Source: Patescibacteria group bacterium
GTDB taxonomy: Bacteria; Patescibacteriota; Saccharimonadia; CAILAD01; BJGX01
Assembly (NCBI GenBank): GCA_030917065.1
Contig: JAUPVL010000042.1
Coordinates: forward strand, 1-41,152
Length of the DNA: 41,152 nt
Direction: 5' to 3'
Of this stretch, positions 21,246 to 31,068 are shown in pieces. Made by a program: the position numbers and the translations under genes. Under the pieces are notes generated by a model, which searched no databases, had not been told where the DNA came from, and was given only the letters and a program-made list of their open reading frames with translations. Within the stretch, counting starts at the first letter, position 1, and the number at the start of each line of letters is the position of its first letter.

Positions 21246-23390
21246 ATGAATATTATTCACCCTTTTGGTGGTAAACAAATAAAACTAAATACTGAATTTG
21301 CTGGTAAAAAGCTGGAATTTGAAACAGGCCAAATGGCGTTTCGAGCTGACGGTGCTGTGACTGTACGCTATGGTGATACAGTGATATTGGCAACTGCCGT
21401 GGTGGCACCAAAACCCAAACCAGAGACTGACTTTTTTCCGCTACTTATTGATTATGAAGAACGGATGTATGCTAGCGGAAAGATTTCTGGCAGTAGATTT
21501 ATGAAGCGCGAGGGTAGGCCAAGCGACCAAGCAATACTTACTAGTAGGCTTATAGATAGACCTATTCGTCCACTGTTTCCCAAAGGATTCCGTAATGATG
21601 TGCAAGTAATGGTAACAGTACTAAGCGCAGACCTAGTGCACGAGCCAGATGTGATTGCAGTGATTGCAGCTAGTACGGCGCTCATGCTTACAGGCGTACC
21701 ATTTGACGGCCCCGTAGCAGCAGCTCGAATAGGCCAAATAGACGGTAAACTAGTGGTAAACCCAACTGTTCAAGAACAAGAAAAAAGCGATCTCAACCTA
21801 ACAGTAGCAGGTACAGGCGATGCCATCATGATGGTTGAAGCTGCAGCTGTAGAAGCAGATGAAAACGTTGTCACAAAAGGCTTAGACCTGGCTCTTAAGA
21901 GCTGGCAACCGGTCATCAAATTGCAACAAGAGCTCGCTACTAAGATGGACATCAAGCCCATGGAGTACGAGGTATTTGATAAAAACGATGAAGTATATGA
22001 TAAGATATCCAAATTCTTGGAGGCAGACCTAGGTGATAGTATTCGTCATGAGAACAAACAGGTACGACACGAGGCCATAGCAGAGCTGGAAGCCAAGGTA
22101 TTGCAAGAATTCGGTACCCTGCCTGAAGAAGTGCAAGACGATGGCAAGCAACGATACTCTCACAATGATATATCAGTAGCTTTTGAAAAACTTATCGATA
22201 CCGAGGTACGCAAAGCTATACTCAGTGATGGTTTGCGGCCAGACAATCGCAAAACTACCGAGGTAAGACCTATCTCTACAGCCGTCTCTGTACTACCAAG
22301 AACTCACGGATCCGCGTTATTTACACGCGGTACTACACAAGGACTTAGTGTTACTACACTTGGTTCTGTATCTGACGCTCAATTGGTAGATACTATGGAA
22401 GAAGACACCACCAAGCGCTATATGCATCATTACAATTTTCCGCCATACAGCACTGGAGAAGCAAGACCCGTAAGATCTACCGGACGCCGTGAAGTAGGTC
22501 ACGGATACCTGGCTGAGAAAGCGTTGCTACCTGTTCTACCTACTGTAGAAGATTTCCCTTACACTATAAGAGTAGTAAGTGAGATGCTTAGTAGCGCCGG
22601 ATCTACTTCGATGGCTGCAGTATGTGGTAGTACGTTGACGCTTATGGACGCCGGTGTACCGATAAAAGAACCTGTTTCTGGTGTGGCTATGGGCTTAATG
22701 ATAGATCATGAGAACCCTAAAAAATACGTGATTCTTACTGACATCCAGGATGCCGAAGATTTTGCCGGTGATATGGACTTCAAGGTAGCTGGTACCAAGA
22801 AGGGCATTACTGCCTTGCAGATGGACATAAAAGTCAAAGGTATTTCTTCAGAGATCATGTCTAAAGCACTAGAACAAGCCAAAGAGGGCAGGATGCACAT
22901 TATGACAGAGATGTTAAAAGCTATCGCAAAGCCTCGCGATGAAGTTAGTCAATATGCTCCTAGAATTACCAAGATATCTATCAACCCAGAGAAAATACGA
23001 GAAGTTATTGGTAAGGGTGGAGAGACTATCCAAAAGATTACTGCAGAGACTGGTGTTGAAATAGACATAGAGGATTCTGGGCTGGTACTTATCTATTCCG
23101 AAGATGAATCCAAGGCCAATGCGGCAAAAGAATGGATAGAATCTATCACGGCTGAAGCAGAGATCGGCAAGACGTACAAAGGGAAAGTAATAAGAGTGAT
23201 GGACTTCGGTGCCTTTGTTGAAATAATGCCTGGTCAAGAAGGACTCGTGCATATCAGTCAATTTTCCGACACACATGTTGAAAATATTCATGATGTAGTG
23301 AAAGAAGGAGATGAGTTTATGGTCAAACTCACTGAAATAGACGATAAAGGTAGACTCAACCTATCTAAAAAACAAGCCGAGAATGGATAG
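21246..23390 (+). CDS. pnp: Polynucleotide phosphorylase
   Basis: 3'-5' phosphorolytic exoribonuclease of 714 aa: two RNase PH-like domains, a KH domain (ISINPEKIREVIGKGGETIQKITAETG) and an S1 domain (GKTYKGKVIRVMDFGAFVEIMPGQEGLVHIS). The N-terminal RNase PH domain keeps GRFMKREGRPS-type RNA-binding residues, and the second keeps the catalytic DxxD region (GDMDFKVAGT). GAAGGA lies 14 nt before the ATG. A TATAAT-like box is near 21185. It would be the natural exonuclease to trim hammerhead-generated 3' ends. Confidence 0.97.
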   Translation: MNIIHPFGGKQIKLNTEFAGKKLEFETGQMAFRADGAVTVRYGDTVILATAVVAPKPKPETDFFPLLIDYEERMYASGKISGSRFMKREGRPSDQAILTSRLIDRPIRPLFPKGFRNDVQVMVTVLSADLVHEPDVIAVIAASTALMLTGVPFDGPVAAARIGQIDGKLVVNPTVQEQEKSDLNLTVAGTGDAIMMVEAAAVEADENVVTKGLDLALKSWQPVIKLQQELATKMDIKPMEYEVFDKNDEVYDKISKFLEADLGDSIRHENKQVRHEAIAELEAKVLQEFGTLPEEVQDDGKQRYSHNDISVAFEKLIDTEVRKAILSDGLRPDNRKTTEVRPISTAVSVLPRTHGSALFTRGTTQGLSVTTLGSVSDAQLVDTMEEDTTKRYMHHYNFPPYSTGEARPVRSTGRREVGHGYLAEKALLPVLPTVEDFPYTIRVVSEMLSSAGSTSMAAVCGSTLTLMDAGVPIKEPVSGVAMGLMIDHENPKKYVILTDIQDAEDFAGDMDFKVAGTKKGITALQMDIKVKGISSEIMSKALEQAKEGRMHIMTEMLKAIAKPRDEVSQYAPRITKISINPEKIREVIGKGGETIQKITAETGVEIDIEDSGLVLIYSEDESKANAAKEWIESITAEAEIGKTYKGKVIRVMDFGAFVEIMPGQEGLVHISQFSDTHVENIHDVVKEGDEFMVKLTEIDDKGRLNLSKKQAENG

Positions 23391-23737
23391 AATTATGAAG
23401 GATATTTCTACGTCAAAACTTCCGATTCTCGCTCTGCGTAGGCAAACTACGCTTCACTCTGATTCTCAGTTTTTCCTTGAACTACCTCTTCAAATTATAT
23501 CCATAAATAATACCTAGTATGTAATTCCAGACGCGTTCCGGTAAAGTACACCGGAATGTCACTGGGGAGACATCAAACCCTCTGCTTTGTAATAAGTTAG
23601 TATAAAAATGGATTATTTTGAGCTCAAAATTTACAATAATTTTAGAAGCATAGCCATAGCTACGTTGATAAAATTTTATAAATTTTGGGCCAAAAAAGAC
23701 GTTTTTAGGCAAGTTATTGTAAGGCTGGGGGTTTGTA
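23391..23737. other. Intergenic region with REP-like hairpins
   Basis: 347 bp between pnp and udg. It holds GTAG-N5-CTAC followed by GCTTCAC near 23438-23457, related to 35768-35786, and a TTCCGGT/ACCGGAA hairpin near 23537-23557. The last 150 bp are AT-rich. No ORF of note and no clear promoter. Confidence 0.5.
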
Positions 23738-24316
23738 ATGAATACTGAAGATAAGCAAGCCAAGTTAGACACTATTGCATCGAAAATACTCGATAGGTCT
23801 TGCGGGCTCGATATCGCAAAATCATGTCTAAACCCAGTACCTGGAGATGGAGATCCGGACGCCCAGCTACTTTTTGTAGGTGAAGCACCCGGTGCCCAAG
23901 AAGACAAGCTAGGCAGGCCTTTTGTAGGTGCAAGTGGTAAATTTCTAGATGAGATGCTCAGTACTATCGGACTTAGGCGTGACGATGTATTTGTGACCAA
24001 TATAGTCAAGTTTCGACCACCCGACAATAGAGATCCATCCAAAGAAGAAATAGATATTTGCTTGCCTTATCTTTTGTCTCAAATCAAGATCATCCAGCCC
24101 AAGCTCATAATCTTTCTGGGTAGACATAGTATGAATGTGTTCTTACCCGAGCTAAAGATATCTGAAGCACATGGCAAGGTATACAAAAGATCTGGTATGG
24201 TGTTTTTGCCACTCTATCATCCAGCAGCAGCCCTGTATAACGGTGGCATGAGACAAACCCTGATAGAAGATTTTTCAAAAATACCAAAAATCCTCAAGTC
24301 ATTAACAACCAAATAG
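23738..24316 (+). CDS. Family 4-type uracil-DNA glycosylase missing half its Fe-S ligands
   Basis: A 192-aa UDG: GEAPGAQEDKLGRPFVGASG, NIVKFRPPDNRDPSKEEIDIC and the catalytic-side HPAAAL motif are clear. Family 4 enzymes hold a 4Fe-4S cluster with four Cys. Here the first Cys of the N-terminal CxxC is absent (Cys22 alone remains), the KCRPP Cys is Phe92, and only Cys108 of the second pair is left. The cluster is therefore likely lost, while the uracil-binding pocket looks intact. It removes uracil from DNA. Confidence 0.88.
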   Translation: MNTEDKQAKLDTIASKILDRSCGLDIAKSCLNPVPGDGDPDAQLLFVGEAPGAQEDKLGRPFVGASGKFLDEMLSTIGLRRDDVFVTNIVKFRPPDNRDPSKEEIDICLPYLLSQIKIIQPKLIIFLGRHSMNVFLPELKISEAHGKVYKRSGMVFLPLYHPAAALYNGGMRQTLIEDFSKIPKILKSLTTK

Positions 24317-24446
24317 CAATTCATTGCATTTCGTGTCGAGTTGAATCCTTCGACTTTACTCGAGATGACAATAAATTCATCAACATTATTAAAAAGGTCG
24401 ATTGAACTAAATCAACCATAAAACGAAAGGAATCTAATCAATATAT
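24317..24446. repeat. Palindromic REP-like sequence before rnj
   Basis: TCGAGT...ACTCGA arms around an inner TCC-TTCGA stretch near 24333-24367, ending in GAGATGACA. It resembles the short dispersed palindromes common in intergenic regions. No second full copy is seen in the window. Confidence 0.4.
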
Positions 24447-26495
24447 ATGGATTCAAACAATAAACAACTAAATAGCCGACCTCTAACAGAGCAGGATTTG
24501 CAATCTACGGGTCGCGTTAAACCAAGCAATACTCACAACAAGCCGAGTAAGCCTAACCCGCAAACGTCTGCAAGTTCGAGTAATGGCAACTTCAATAAAA
24601 ACAAAATACAAAACAACAATCATAACAAGCCCAATCACAACAACAACCAGAATAGAGGCAATAACAATCGTCGAAAAAATGACAATTATGCTATGCGTCG
24701 TCGTCACGACAAAGGTCCTGCAGTATTTTCTGAAGGCAGCTTCAACGCTGATAATGCAAACAAACAAATAGAAGCACCTAAGCCAGTCACTATGAATAAA
24801 GCTGATGCCGGCAAGCTCAAGATAATCCCTTTGGGTGGACTAGATAAAATCGGTAAGAACATGATGGCCATAGAGTATGAAGATGACATTATCGTGATGG
24901 ATCTAGGATTTATGTTCCCAGGTCCTGATATGCCAGGAATAGACTATATCATTCCAGATACTAAGTATTTAGAAGAGCGTAAGCACAAGATTCGTGCTCA
25001 CCTTATAACTCACGCACACGAAGACCATGTTGGAGGCATACCCTTTATATTGCCAAAACTACCTGCGCCTATTTATGGAGCACAGTTTACTATCAAGTTT
25101 ATAGAAAGAAAACTCGAAGAATACAAATTGCCATTTAAGCCCGACTTAAGAATAGTCAACCAAGATAGTGGAGAAAAGATACAGCTTGGAGCATTCTCTA
25201 TAGAGTTCGTAAGAATCACTCACTCTATACCGGACGCTTGTAGCATAGTCATAAAAACTCCTGTTGGTACTATTATCAACACTGGAGACTGGAGATTTGA
25301 TGATGACCCAATAAGTGGTAAACCAGCCAACAAAGCTAGACTCAAAGAACTAGGCGATGAAGGCGTGTTGCTACTTATGTGCGATAGCACAAGTTGCGAA
25401 AACGTAGGTAGTAGTCCTTCTGAGCACGAGATAGTCAAGACACTCGATGAGATATTTGTACGCAACTACAACAAACGCGTTATTATCAGCTCTTTTGCTT
25501 CGCAAGTAGATAGGATACAAGTATTTGTAGATGCTGCTCAGAAAGCTAAGCGCAAACTAGCATTAGCAGGGCGTAGCTTGCTATCAAATATGGAAATAGC
25601 TGTGAAGCTGGGGTATGTCAAAGTTCCACCAGGCGTACTCATAAAGGCCTCTGATGTTAGTAAGTATCAAGATGGTGAAGTTGCGGTGCTTACTACCGGA
25701 CACCAAGGTGAAGAAAATTCAGGATTGGTTCGAATGGGTAAAGGGGAACACAAGGATATCAAACTCAAGAGTTCTGATGTAGTAGTATTGTCTAGCTCTA
25801 TTATTCCCGGCAACGAGAAGTCTGTTTGGGGCATGATAGACGACATATTCCGCTGGGGTCCTTATGTATATCAGCAAGCCACCAAAGACTTCGATGATCT
25901 AGGTATTATGCACACCTCAGGTCACGCTTATTTTGAAGAAGTCAAAGAAATGATAGAGCTTGTACGTCCTAAATATTACCTACCTATTCACGGTGAGATA
26001 CATCATATGGTGCACAATGCTGAAATCGCCAAGCGTGGAGGTATCGTCAAGCCCGAAAACATCTTTGTAATCGAAAATGGACAAACTCTAGAAGCCAACA
26101 AAGAAGGTGAAGTGAAACTAGGGCCTATCGTACAGTCTGGCTCTATTCTAATCGATGGTTCTGGAATAGGAGACGTACAAGAGATAGTACTCAAAGACCG
26201 TCTCGCCATGGCAAGTGATGGTATATTTACAGTGATAGCCACAGTCAATCGTAAGACTGGCAAACTTGTTACTAGCCCAGATATCATCTCTAGAGGCTTT
26301 GTATATGTTAAAGACAATGAAGAGTTGATGAATAAATCTCGTTTGATTGTCAAAAACATCTTTGCCAAAAGAAATCCTAAGTCACCGCCAAATTCACCTA
26401 TCGTAAAGTCACGTATGCGTGATGAGCTCAGCAATCTTCTATATAAGGTGACCAAGCGTACACCTATAGTTATACCTGTAGTTATAGAGGTGTAA
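24447..26495 (+). CDS. rnj: Ribonuclease J
   Basis: Metallo-beta-lactamase/beta-CASP RNase acting as endonuclease and 5'-3' exonuclease in mRNA decay and rRNA maturation. The first ~110 residues are an Asn/Lys-rich disordered extension (NNNHNKPNHNNNQN..). The active site THAHEDHVGG has His189, His191, Asp193 and His194; GDWRFDDDP and the C-terminal HTSGHA and LPIHGE motifs are present. 682 aa is longer than usual because of the N-tail. Since hammerhead cuts leave 5'-OH ends, RNase J is a likely player in the fate of the 3' fragments. Confidence 0.95.
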   Translation: MDSNNKQLNSRPLTEQDLQSTGRVKPSNTHNKPSKPNPQTSASSSNGNFNKNKIQNNNHNKPNHNNNQNRGNNNRRKNDNYAMRRRHDKGPAVFSEGSFNADNANKQIEAPKPVTMNKADAGKLKIIPLGGLDKIGKNMMAIEYEDDIIVMDLGFMFPGPDMPGIDYIIPDTKYLEERKHKIRAHLITHAHEDHVGGIPFILPKLPAPIYGAQFTIKFIERKLEEYKLPFKPDLRIVNQDSGEKIQLGAFSIEFVRITHSIPDACSIVIKTPVGTIINTGDWRFDDDPISGKPANKARLKELGDEGVLLLMCDSTSCENVGSSPSEHEIVKTLDEIFVRNYNKRVIISSFASQVDRIQVFVDAAQKAKRKLALAGRSLLSNMEIAVKLGYVKVPPGVLIKASDVSKYQDGEVAVLTTGHQGEENSGLVRMGKGEHKDIKLKSSDVVVLSSSIIPGNEKSVWGMIDDIFRWGPYVYQQATKDFDDLGIMHTSGHAYFEEVKEMIELVRPKYYLPIHGEIHHMVHNAEIAKRGGIVKPENIFVIENGQTLEANKEGEVKLGPIVQSGSILIDGSGIGDVQEIVLKDRLAMASDGIFTVIATVNRKTGKLVTSPDIISRGFVYVKDNEELMNKSRLIVKNIFAKRNPKSPPNSPIVKSRMRDELSNLLYKVTKRTPIVIPVVIEV

Positions 26496-26538
26496 CTTTA
26501 CTTGTTATAGTGTAGCTTTTGCAACTATAATACGTGTA

Positions 26539-26799
26539 ATGAATATCGACACAATTACTCTCGTTGGCTTGAGTGCAACTGCCTGTATACTCATCTCACA
26601 GATACCAGAGATCTTGAGAGCCATCAAGCTCAAAGAAACACGAGATCTGTCATGGGGTATGATAGTACTATTGATAGCTGGTACTGTGCTTTGGCTTATA
26701 TATGGATTGCTCAAAACTGATAATATTATTATTCTTGCCAACAGTATCATGTTGGGTTTGTTACTGATACTCTTAATGCTTAAGCTAAAATACAAATGA
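26539..26799 (+). CDS. SemiSWEET (PQ-loop) transporter
   Basis: An 86-aa three-TM protein. It has the PQ-loop-like repeat with the Pro/Gln region in SQIPEILRAIKLKETRDLSWGM, matching bacterial SemiSWEETs that dimerise to move sugars. TATAAT (26526-26531) ends 7 nt before the ATG, so the mRNA is leaderless. Sugar uptake is useful for a host-dependent organism; the exact substrate is unknown. Confidence 0.85.
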   Translation: MNIDTITLVGLSATACILISQIPEILRAIKLKETRDLSWGMIVLLIAGTVLWLIYGLLKTDNIIILANSIMLGLLLILLMLKLKYK

Positions 26800-26802
26800 C
26801 TA

Positions 26803-26831
26803 TTGCATTTTTAGTGTAATTGTGTTAATAT
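26803..26831 (+). promoter_or_regulatory. Promoter of the 90-aa zinc-motif gene
   Basis: TTGCAT (26803-26808), 17-bp spacer, TAATAT (26826-26831). Confidence 0.6.
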
Positions 26832-26870
26832 ATCTCAGCTGTCACATAGTCTAGCCAAAGAGGTGATAAG

Positions 26871-27143
26871 GTGGCAAATCAGCACAGGCGATTCGATCGT
26901 CAAGGCAATCGGTTGCCGTTACCTGTAAGGGTGCCAGGCACCGACATCTTCACCCTTCGAGAGATCGAAGGCGAAGGCAGGTGCAAGCTGTGCAAGCAGC
27001 ACAAGCGCCTGTTCAGCTACGACGACGAGAGCGGGAAGTTCTGTCGCATCAAGTGCTGGGTCACCTATTGCTGGAAGGCATACCTTCACCTCCTGCCAAC
27101 ACCGCGGGAGATCGAAGAGGTGAGGACCAGACGACAGAAGTAG
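26871..27143 (+). CDS. Small GC-rich zinc-motif protein (90 aa), GTG start
   Basis: A CKLC...CRIKC arrangement (CxxC, 17 residues, CxxxC; ~residues 38-63) suggests one zinc site between basic ends. Family unknown; nucleic-acid binding is plausible. The GTG start has AGAGGTGAT upstream. It is notably GC-rich between AT-richer neighbours, like the other accessory genes. Two strong hairpins follow (27152-27182; 27186-27213), with no hammerhead. Confidence 0.65.
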   Translation: MANQHRRFDRQGNRLPLPVRVPGTDIFTLREIEGEGRCKLCKQHKRLFSYDDESGKFCRIKCWVTYCWKAYLHLLPTPREIEEVRTRRQK

Positions 27144-27151
27144 CAGCATTG

Positions 27152-27213
27152 CGAGATTACCACGATCATTGTGGTCATCTCGTTCAACGGCACCGGTTTA
27201 CCCCGGTGTCGTT
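27152..27213 (+). terminator. Twin hairpins after the 90-aa gene
   Basis: CGAGAT-ACCAC/GTGGT-ATCTCG (27152-27182) followed by AACGGCACCGG/CCGGTGTCGTT (27186-27213, loop TTTACC, one G-U pair). No long T tract, so terminator or 3' stabiliser. Confidence 0.6.
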
Positions 27214-27340
27214 CTCATTTATAGACTATTGTAATTATTACATTATTATGGTATACTAGTAAGCACATTAGCTAATCCATGATTAGTTTATTGTATTAAG
27301 TAGTAGCCAGTAACACTGCTGGGAGGGTATAATACATCTT

Positions 27341-29452
27341 ATGGCGAAACGCAGAAAGTATCATCGCTCGAAAAAGAAACCAGAAAAAAAGCTTCAACTT
27401 AGCGGCGGTGCGGTTCGAGAGATAACTGCAATCTTTCTAATAATGATTGCTGTTTTTCTAATATTAGCCCTTCTAAATGTCACGGGACCTCTGGGTGAAT
27501 GGGTGCTTACCGGTACAAAATTTATTATAGGTCAAGCCGTCTATGCACTACCTGTCGCACTGATCATCTCGGCATATTTATTATTCCGTAAAAAAGAAGA
27601 CGAAGATGGTAACGAGGTAGAGAGCTACAAGTACAATACCTTGGTAGGTACTATTGCATTCTTTATATTCCTGAGTAGCCTTATCGCAGCTATTACGATG
27701 CCTGAAAACCCTAGTATTTCAAGTATTGGTGAATATGGTGGTATTATCGGCTATGCTGTTTATTCTCTAATGTCACCTGTATTGAACCGCCCGGTATCTG
27801 TTTTTATATTGGTGATGCTGATGATCATAAGCTTTGTGATAGCACTCAATACAAGCCTAAGAGATCTATTCAAGAAATTATTTACCAAAGAAAAATCCGA
27901 AGATGATTTTGACACTGATAAAGACTCCAAGTTTCATATCAATACCAAACTGCCTATCAAAGGCACTATTGGCAAAGAACCATCCAGTGACAAAAAAACT
28001 GAACCTATTATGTACTCAATAGATAAGGACTGGAAATATCCACCTATTGATTTGCTTGAAGCTACATCAACCCAGCCGGACCCTGGCGATGCAAAAGCCA
28101 ATGCCAAAATCATCTCCGACACTTTCTCGGACTTCGGGTTTGAAGTCAAAATGGATGGCGTAGATGTTGGTCCGACCGTTGCACAGTACACACTCAAGCC
28201 ACCAACTGGTGTAAATCTGAGCAAGATAGCGGCACTTGATCGCAACCTAGCTCTTGCACTAGAAGCCCAGCAGATACGTATAGAAGCACCTATACCAGGC
28301 AAAAGCTTAGTCGGTATAGAAGTACCGAACAAGAAAGGTGCAACTGTTCGTGTAAAAGATATCTTTCAGTCCAAAGAATACGAGAAAGGCAAGTCCAAGC
28401 TTTCATTCGCACTTGGTAGAGATGTGGCTGGAGACATAGTCACTTACGATCTCAACAAAGCTCCTCACTTACTGGTAGCAGGCGCAACCGGTACGGGTAA
28501 ATCTGTGACTATCAACGCCTTGTTGCTAAGCTTGCTGTATCGTAATTCGCCTAGTGAACTCAAGCTGATCTTAGTAGATCCAAAACACGTAGAAATGACA
28601 CTTTACAATAACATCCCACATTTGCTCACACCTGTTATCACAGAGTCAGAAAAGACTGTATCGGCACTGAAGTGGGCAGTAGCCGAGATGGAAAGACGCC
28701 TCAAGCTGCTAGCCGAATATGGCAAACGTGATATTGGCGAATACAATACTCAAAAGGACGTTGATCGCATGCCTTATATAGTAATTGTGATAGACGAGTT
28801 GTTTGATCTGATGATGCAGGCTGGCAAAGACGTAGAAAGTCTTATCCAGAGGATATCTCAGATGGCACGGGCGGTAGGCATACACTTAGTACTAGCTACA
28901 CAAAGACCTAGTGTGAATGTTATAACAGGTACAATCAAGGCCAACGTACCTACTCGCATAGCACTCACCACAGCTAGTCAGGTAGACTCTCGTACTATTA
29001 TTGATATGGCAGGTGCCGAAAAACTACTTGGTAAAGGCGATATGCTGTTCTCAAGCCCAGAATACATCAAGCCCAAACGTGTACAGGGAGTATTGGTGAG
29101 CAATGATGAGATAAGTGCAGTTACAAAATTCTTGCGAGAGCAACGTCAGCCTGAATACAATCAAGAAGTCTTAGCACAAAGCGTCAATCTCAAAGGTGGC
29201 GCCGGGGCTAGTAGCTACGATGCTATGGATGACGACTTGTGGGAGCAAGCTGCAGAGGTCGTGATAGCCGCCAAGAAAGGCTCAAGTAGTCTGCTACAAC
29301 GTCGTTTGGGTGTGGGTTATGCCAGAGCTGCAAAACTTATAGATATATTGGAACAAAAGGGTGTCGTAAGTGTAGCCAACGGTAGTAAGCCTCGCGAGGT
29401 TCTTATTAGTAGCTTATCAGAGTTAAATACTGGGGATACAGATTTACAGTGA
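27341..29452 (+). CDS. ftsK: DNA translocase FtsK
   Basis: Septal DNA pump for chromosome segregation, 703 aa. The N-terminal third has about four TM helices (residues ~27-175), then a short linker, the RecA-like motor with Walker A GATGTGKS (from Gly381), Walker B region VIVIDELFDLM, and a C-terminal winged-helix gamma domain (AEVVIAAKKGSSSLLQRRLGVGYARAAKLID) that reads orienting DNA sites. TATAAT (27328-27333) ends 7 nt before the ATG: leaderless. Confidence 0.96.
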   Translation: MAKRRKYHRSKKKPEKKLQLSGGAVREITAIFLIMIAVFLILALLNVTGPLGEWVLTGTKFIIGQAVYALPVALIISAYLLFRKKEDEDGNEVESYKYNTLVGTIAFFIFLSSLIAAITMPENPSISSIGEYGGIIGYAVYSLMSPVLNRPVSVFILVMLMIISFVIALNTSLRDLFKKLFTKEKSEDDFDTDKDSKFHINTKLPIKGTIGKEPSSDKKTEPIMYSIDKDWKYPPIDLLEATSTQPDPGDAKANAKIISDTFSDFGFEVKMDGVDVGPTVAQYTLKPPTGVNLSKIAALDRNLALALEAQQIRIEAPIPGKSLVGIEVPNKKGATVRVKDIFQSKEYEKGKSKLSFALGRDVAGDIVTYDLNKAPHLLVAGATGTGKSVTINALLLSLLYRNSPSELKLILVDPKHVEMTLYNNIPHLLTPVITESEKTVSALKWAVAEMERRLKLLAEYGKRDIGEYNTQKDVDRMPYIVIVIDELFDLMMQAGKDVESLIQRISQMARAVGIHLVLATQRPSVNVITGTIKANVPTRIALTTASQVDSRTIIDMAGAEKLLGKGDMLFSSPEYIKPKRVQGVLVSNDEISAVTKFLREQRQPEYNQEVLAQSVNLKGGAGASSYDAMDDDLWEQAAEVVIAAKKGSSSLLQRRLGVGYARAAKLIDILEQKGVVSVANGSKPREVLISSLSELNTGDTDLQ

Positions 29453-30474
29453 GTCCAGACTCAAATTCCACCAAGAAGCCTCTTGATCATTCAAGTAAGG
29501 GTAACGGCCTTACTGTTAGTGATCTTTTAAAAAAACGTCGTATTGAACTATCTAAGTCACTAAAAGAGGTGGAGTCTGCTACTAAGATTCGCAAGAAGTA
29601 TCTCCAATGGATAGAAAGCGGTGATTATGAACATTTGACCGACGATGTATATGCTTTGGGATATATCAAAAGCTACGCAGATTACTTGGGATTTGATACC
29701 ACTCCAATAGTCAATATGTACAAAAAAGAACGTCTTATATACAAACAAAACAAAGAGACGGGCGGGTATATTAAGAGTGACAACAACATGTCTTTAAAGC
29801 CTCTTGGAGGTCAAAATTTTGTACTCAGCTCTAAGACTTTGGTGTTGATGTTTAGTATCATGCTGTTTGTGATGATATCGGGGTATCTTGCATGGCAGGT
29901 TATTATAATTGCAGCACCACCCAACATTACCCTCAATAGCAATCAAGAAAGGGTAACTACTGACTTTGTGATTATTAGCGGACAGACGGATGGTGATTCG
30001 GATGTATATATTGATAACTCACCGATTTCTACAAATACTGATGGAAGTTTTTCAGAAAGAGTATCTTTGGTCAGTGGATCAAATGTCATTACCGTCTCTG
30101 CCAAAAACCAACTAGGCAAAACCACTACAGTTACTAGAACTGTTATTGCTGAACTACCCCAATCAAGTATTGAGCAGGCCAAGCTCTCTACTACAACCAT
30201 TGATGGTGTAGAACTGCAGGTGAGCATTGTCAATCAAGCTACATATGTCGTGGTAGTTGCCGATGGCCAAGATGTGTTTAGAGGTACAATGCTACCAGGT
30301 GCAAATCAAGTATTCAGAGCCAAGAACACCATCAAGCTTACTACTGGTAATGCCGGTAACACTCAAGTAGGTATTACGAACTCCGTAGTTGCCGGTAAGG
30401 ACTTAGGTATTATAGGTAAGTCTGGTGAGGCCAAAAATGATCTAGAGTTTAGCAAGGACACACAGTTTGAGTAA
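29449..30474 (+). CDS. RodZ-like HTH membrane protein
   Basis: A 341-aa protein: N-terminal HTH_25 domain (LKKRRIELSKSLKEVESATKIRKKYLQWIESGDYEHL), a single TM helix (~residues 126-153) and an extracellular Ig-like region with Thr/Asn-rich strands plus a C-terminal DUF4115-like beta domain. RodZ links MreB to the cell wall in rod-shaped cells; here it may organise cell shape or division. GTG 29449 overlaps the ftsK stop by 4 nt (GTGA), so it is translationally coupled to ftsK. Confidence 0.8.
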   Translation: MSPDSNSTKKPLDHSSKGNGLTVSDLLKKRRIELSKSLKEVESATKIRKKYLQWIESGDYEHLTDDVYALGYIKSYADYLGFDTTPIVNMYKKERLIYKQNKETGGYIKSDNNMSLKPLGGQNFVLSSKTLVLMFSIMLFVMISGYLAWQVIIIAAPPNITLNSNQERVTTDFVIISGQTDGDSDVYIDNSPISTNTDGSFSERVSLVSGSNVITVSAKNQLGKTTTVTRTVIAELPQSSIEQAKLSTTTIDGVELQVSIVNQATYVVVVADGQDVFRGTMLPGANQVFRAKNTIKLTTGNAGNTQVGITNSVVAGKDLGIIGKSGEAKNDLEFSKDTQFE

Positions 30475-30496
30475 TCATTTGATATAATATATCATT

Positions 30497-30994
30497 ATGG
30501 CCAAAGACAACTCTTTTGATGTAGTAAGTGAATATGATGTAAGTGCAATGATCAATGCCTGCGAGCAGGCCCAGCGTGAGATATCTACACGTTATGACTT
30601 CCAGGGCACAAACTCCAAGCTTGTATTTGATAGAGATGCCAAAAAGATAGAGATAGAATCCAATTCAGAGCTCAAGATAGAAGCCATCATAGGCGTGCTA
30701 GAGAGCAAATTTCTAAAGGCGAATTTGAGCTTGAAGTTTTTGGATAAATCGTCAGAAATACTAGAGAACAATATGATCTCTCGTAAGACGATACCTCTCG
30801 TACAGGGGCTAGATCAAGCCAAAGCCAAGCAAATTACTGCCCTTATTCGCGAAAGAGGCTGGAAGGTGAAGACGCAGATTCAAGGTGAAGCTGTGAGAGT
30901 CAGTGCAGCCAAGAAAGACGACTTACAGGCTGTGATGGAAGCTTTGCGTTCTGCAAACTTCGATTTCCCGGTAAGTTTTAATAACTTCAGATAA
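30497..30994 (+). CDS. yajQ: YajQ-family nucleotide-binding protein
   Basis: A 165-aa protein with two ferredoxin-like folds: the opening DNSFDVVSEYD, REISTRYDFQGT and the ending FDFPVSFNNFR are diagnostic. Homologues bind cyclic di-GMP or RNA; role here unknown. TATAAT (30483-30488) ends 8 nt before the ATG: leaderless. Confidence 0.93.
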   Translation: MAKDNSFDVVSEYDVSAMINACEQAQREISTRYDFQGTNSKLVFDRDAKKIEIESNSELKIEAIIGVLESKFLKANLSLKFLDKSSEILENNMISRKTIPLVQGLDQAKAKQITALIRERGWKVKTQIQGEAVRVSAAKKDDLQAVMEALRSANFDFPVSFNNFR

Positions 30995-31000
30995 ATATAC

Positions 31001-31060
31001 TTTACATACACCCTGCAATTCATATATAATCTTGTAAGTTTGTACCTACTACCTACAAGA
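31001..31060 (+). promoter_or_regulatory. Promoter and leader stem of the 31 kb cassette
   Basis: TTTACA (31001-31006), 18 bp, TATAAT (31025-31030). CTTGTA/TACAAG (31031-31036, 31055-31060) could form a stem, but part lies at or before the predicted start near 31037. Confidence 0.55.
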
Positions 31061-31068
31061 GGGAAGAG

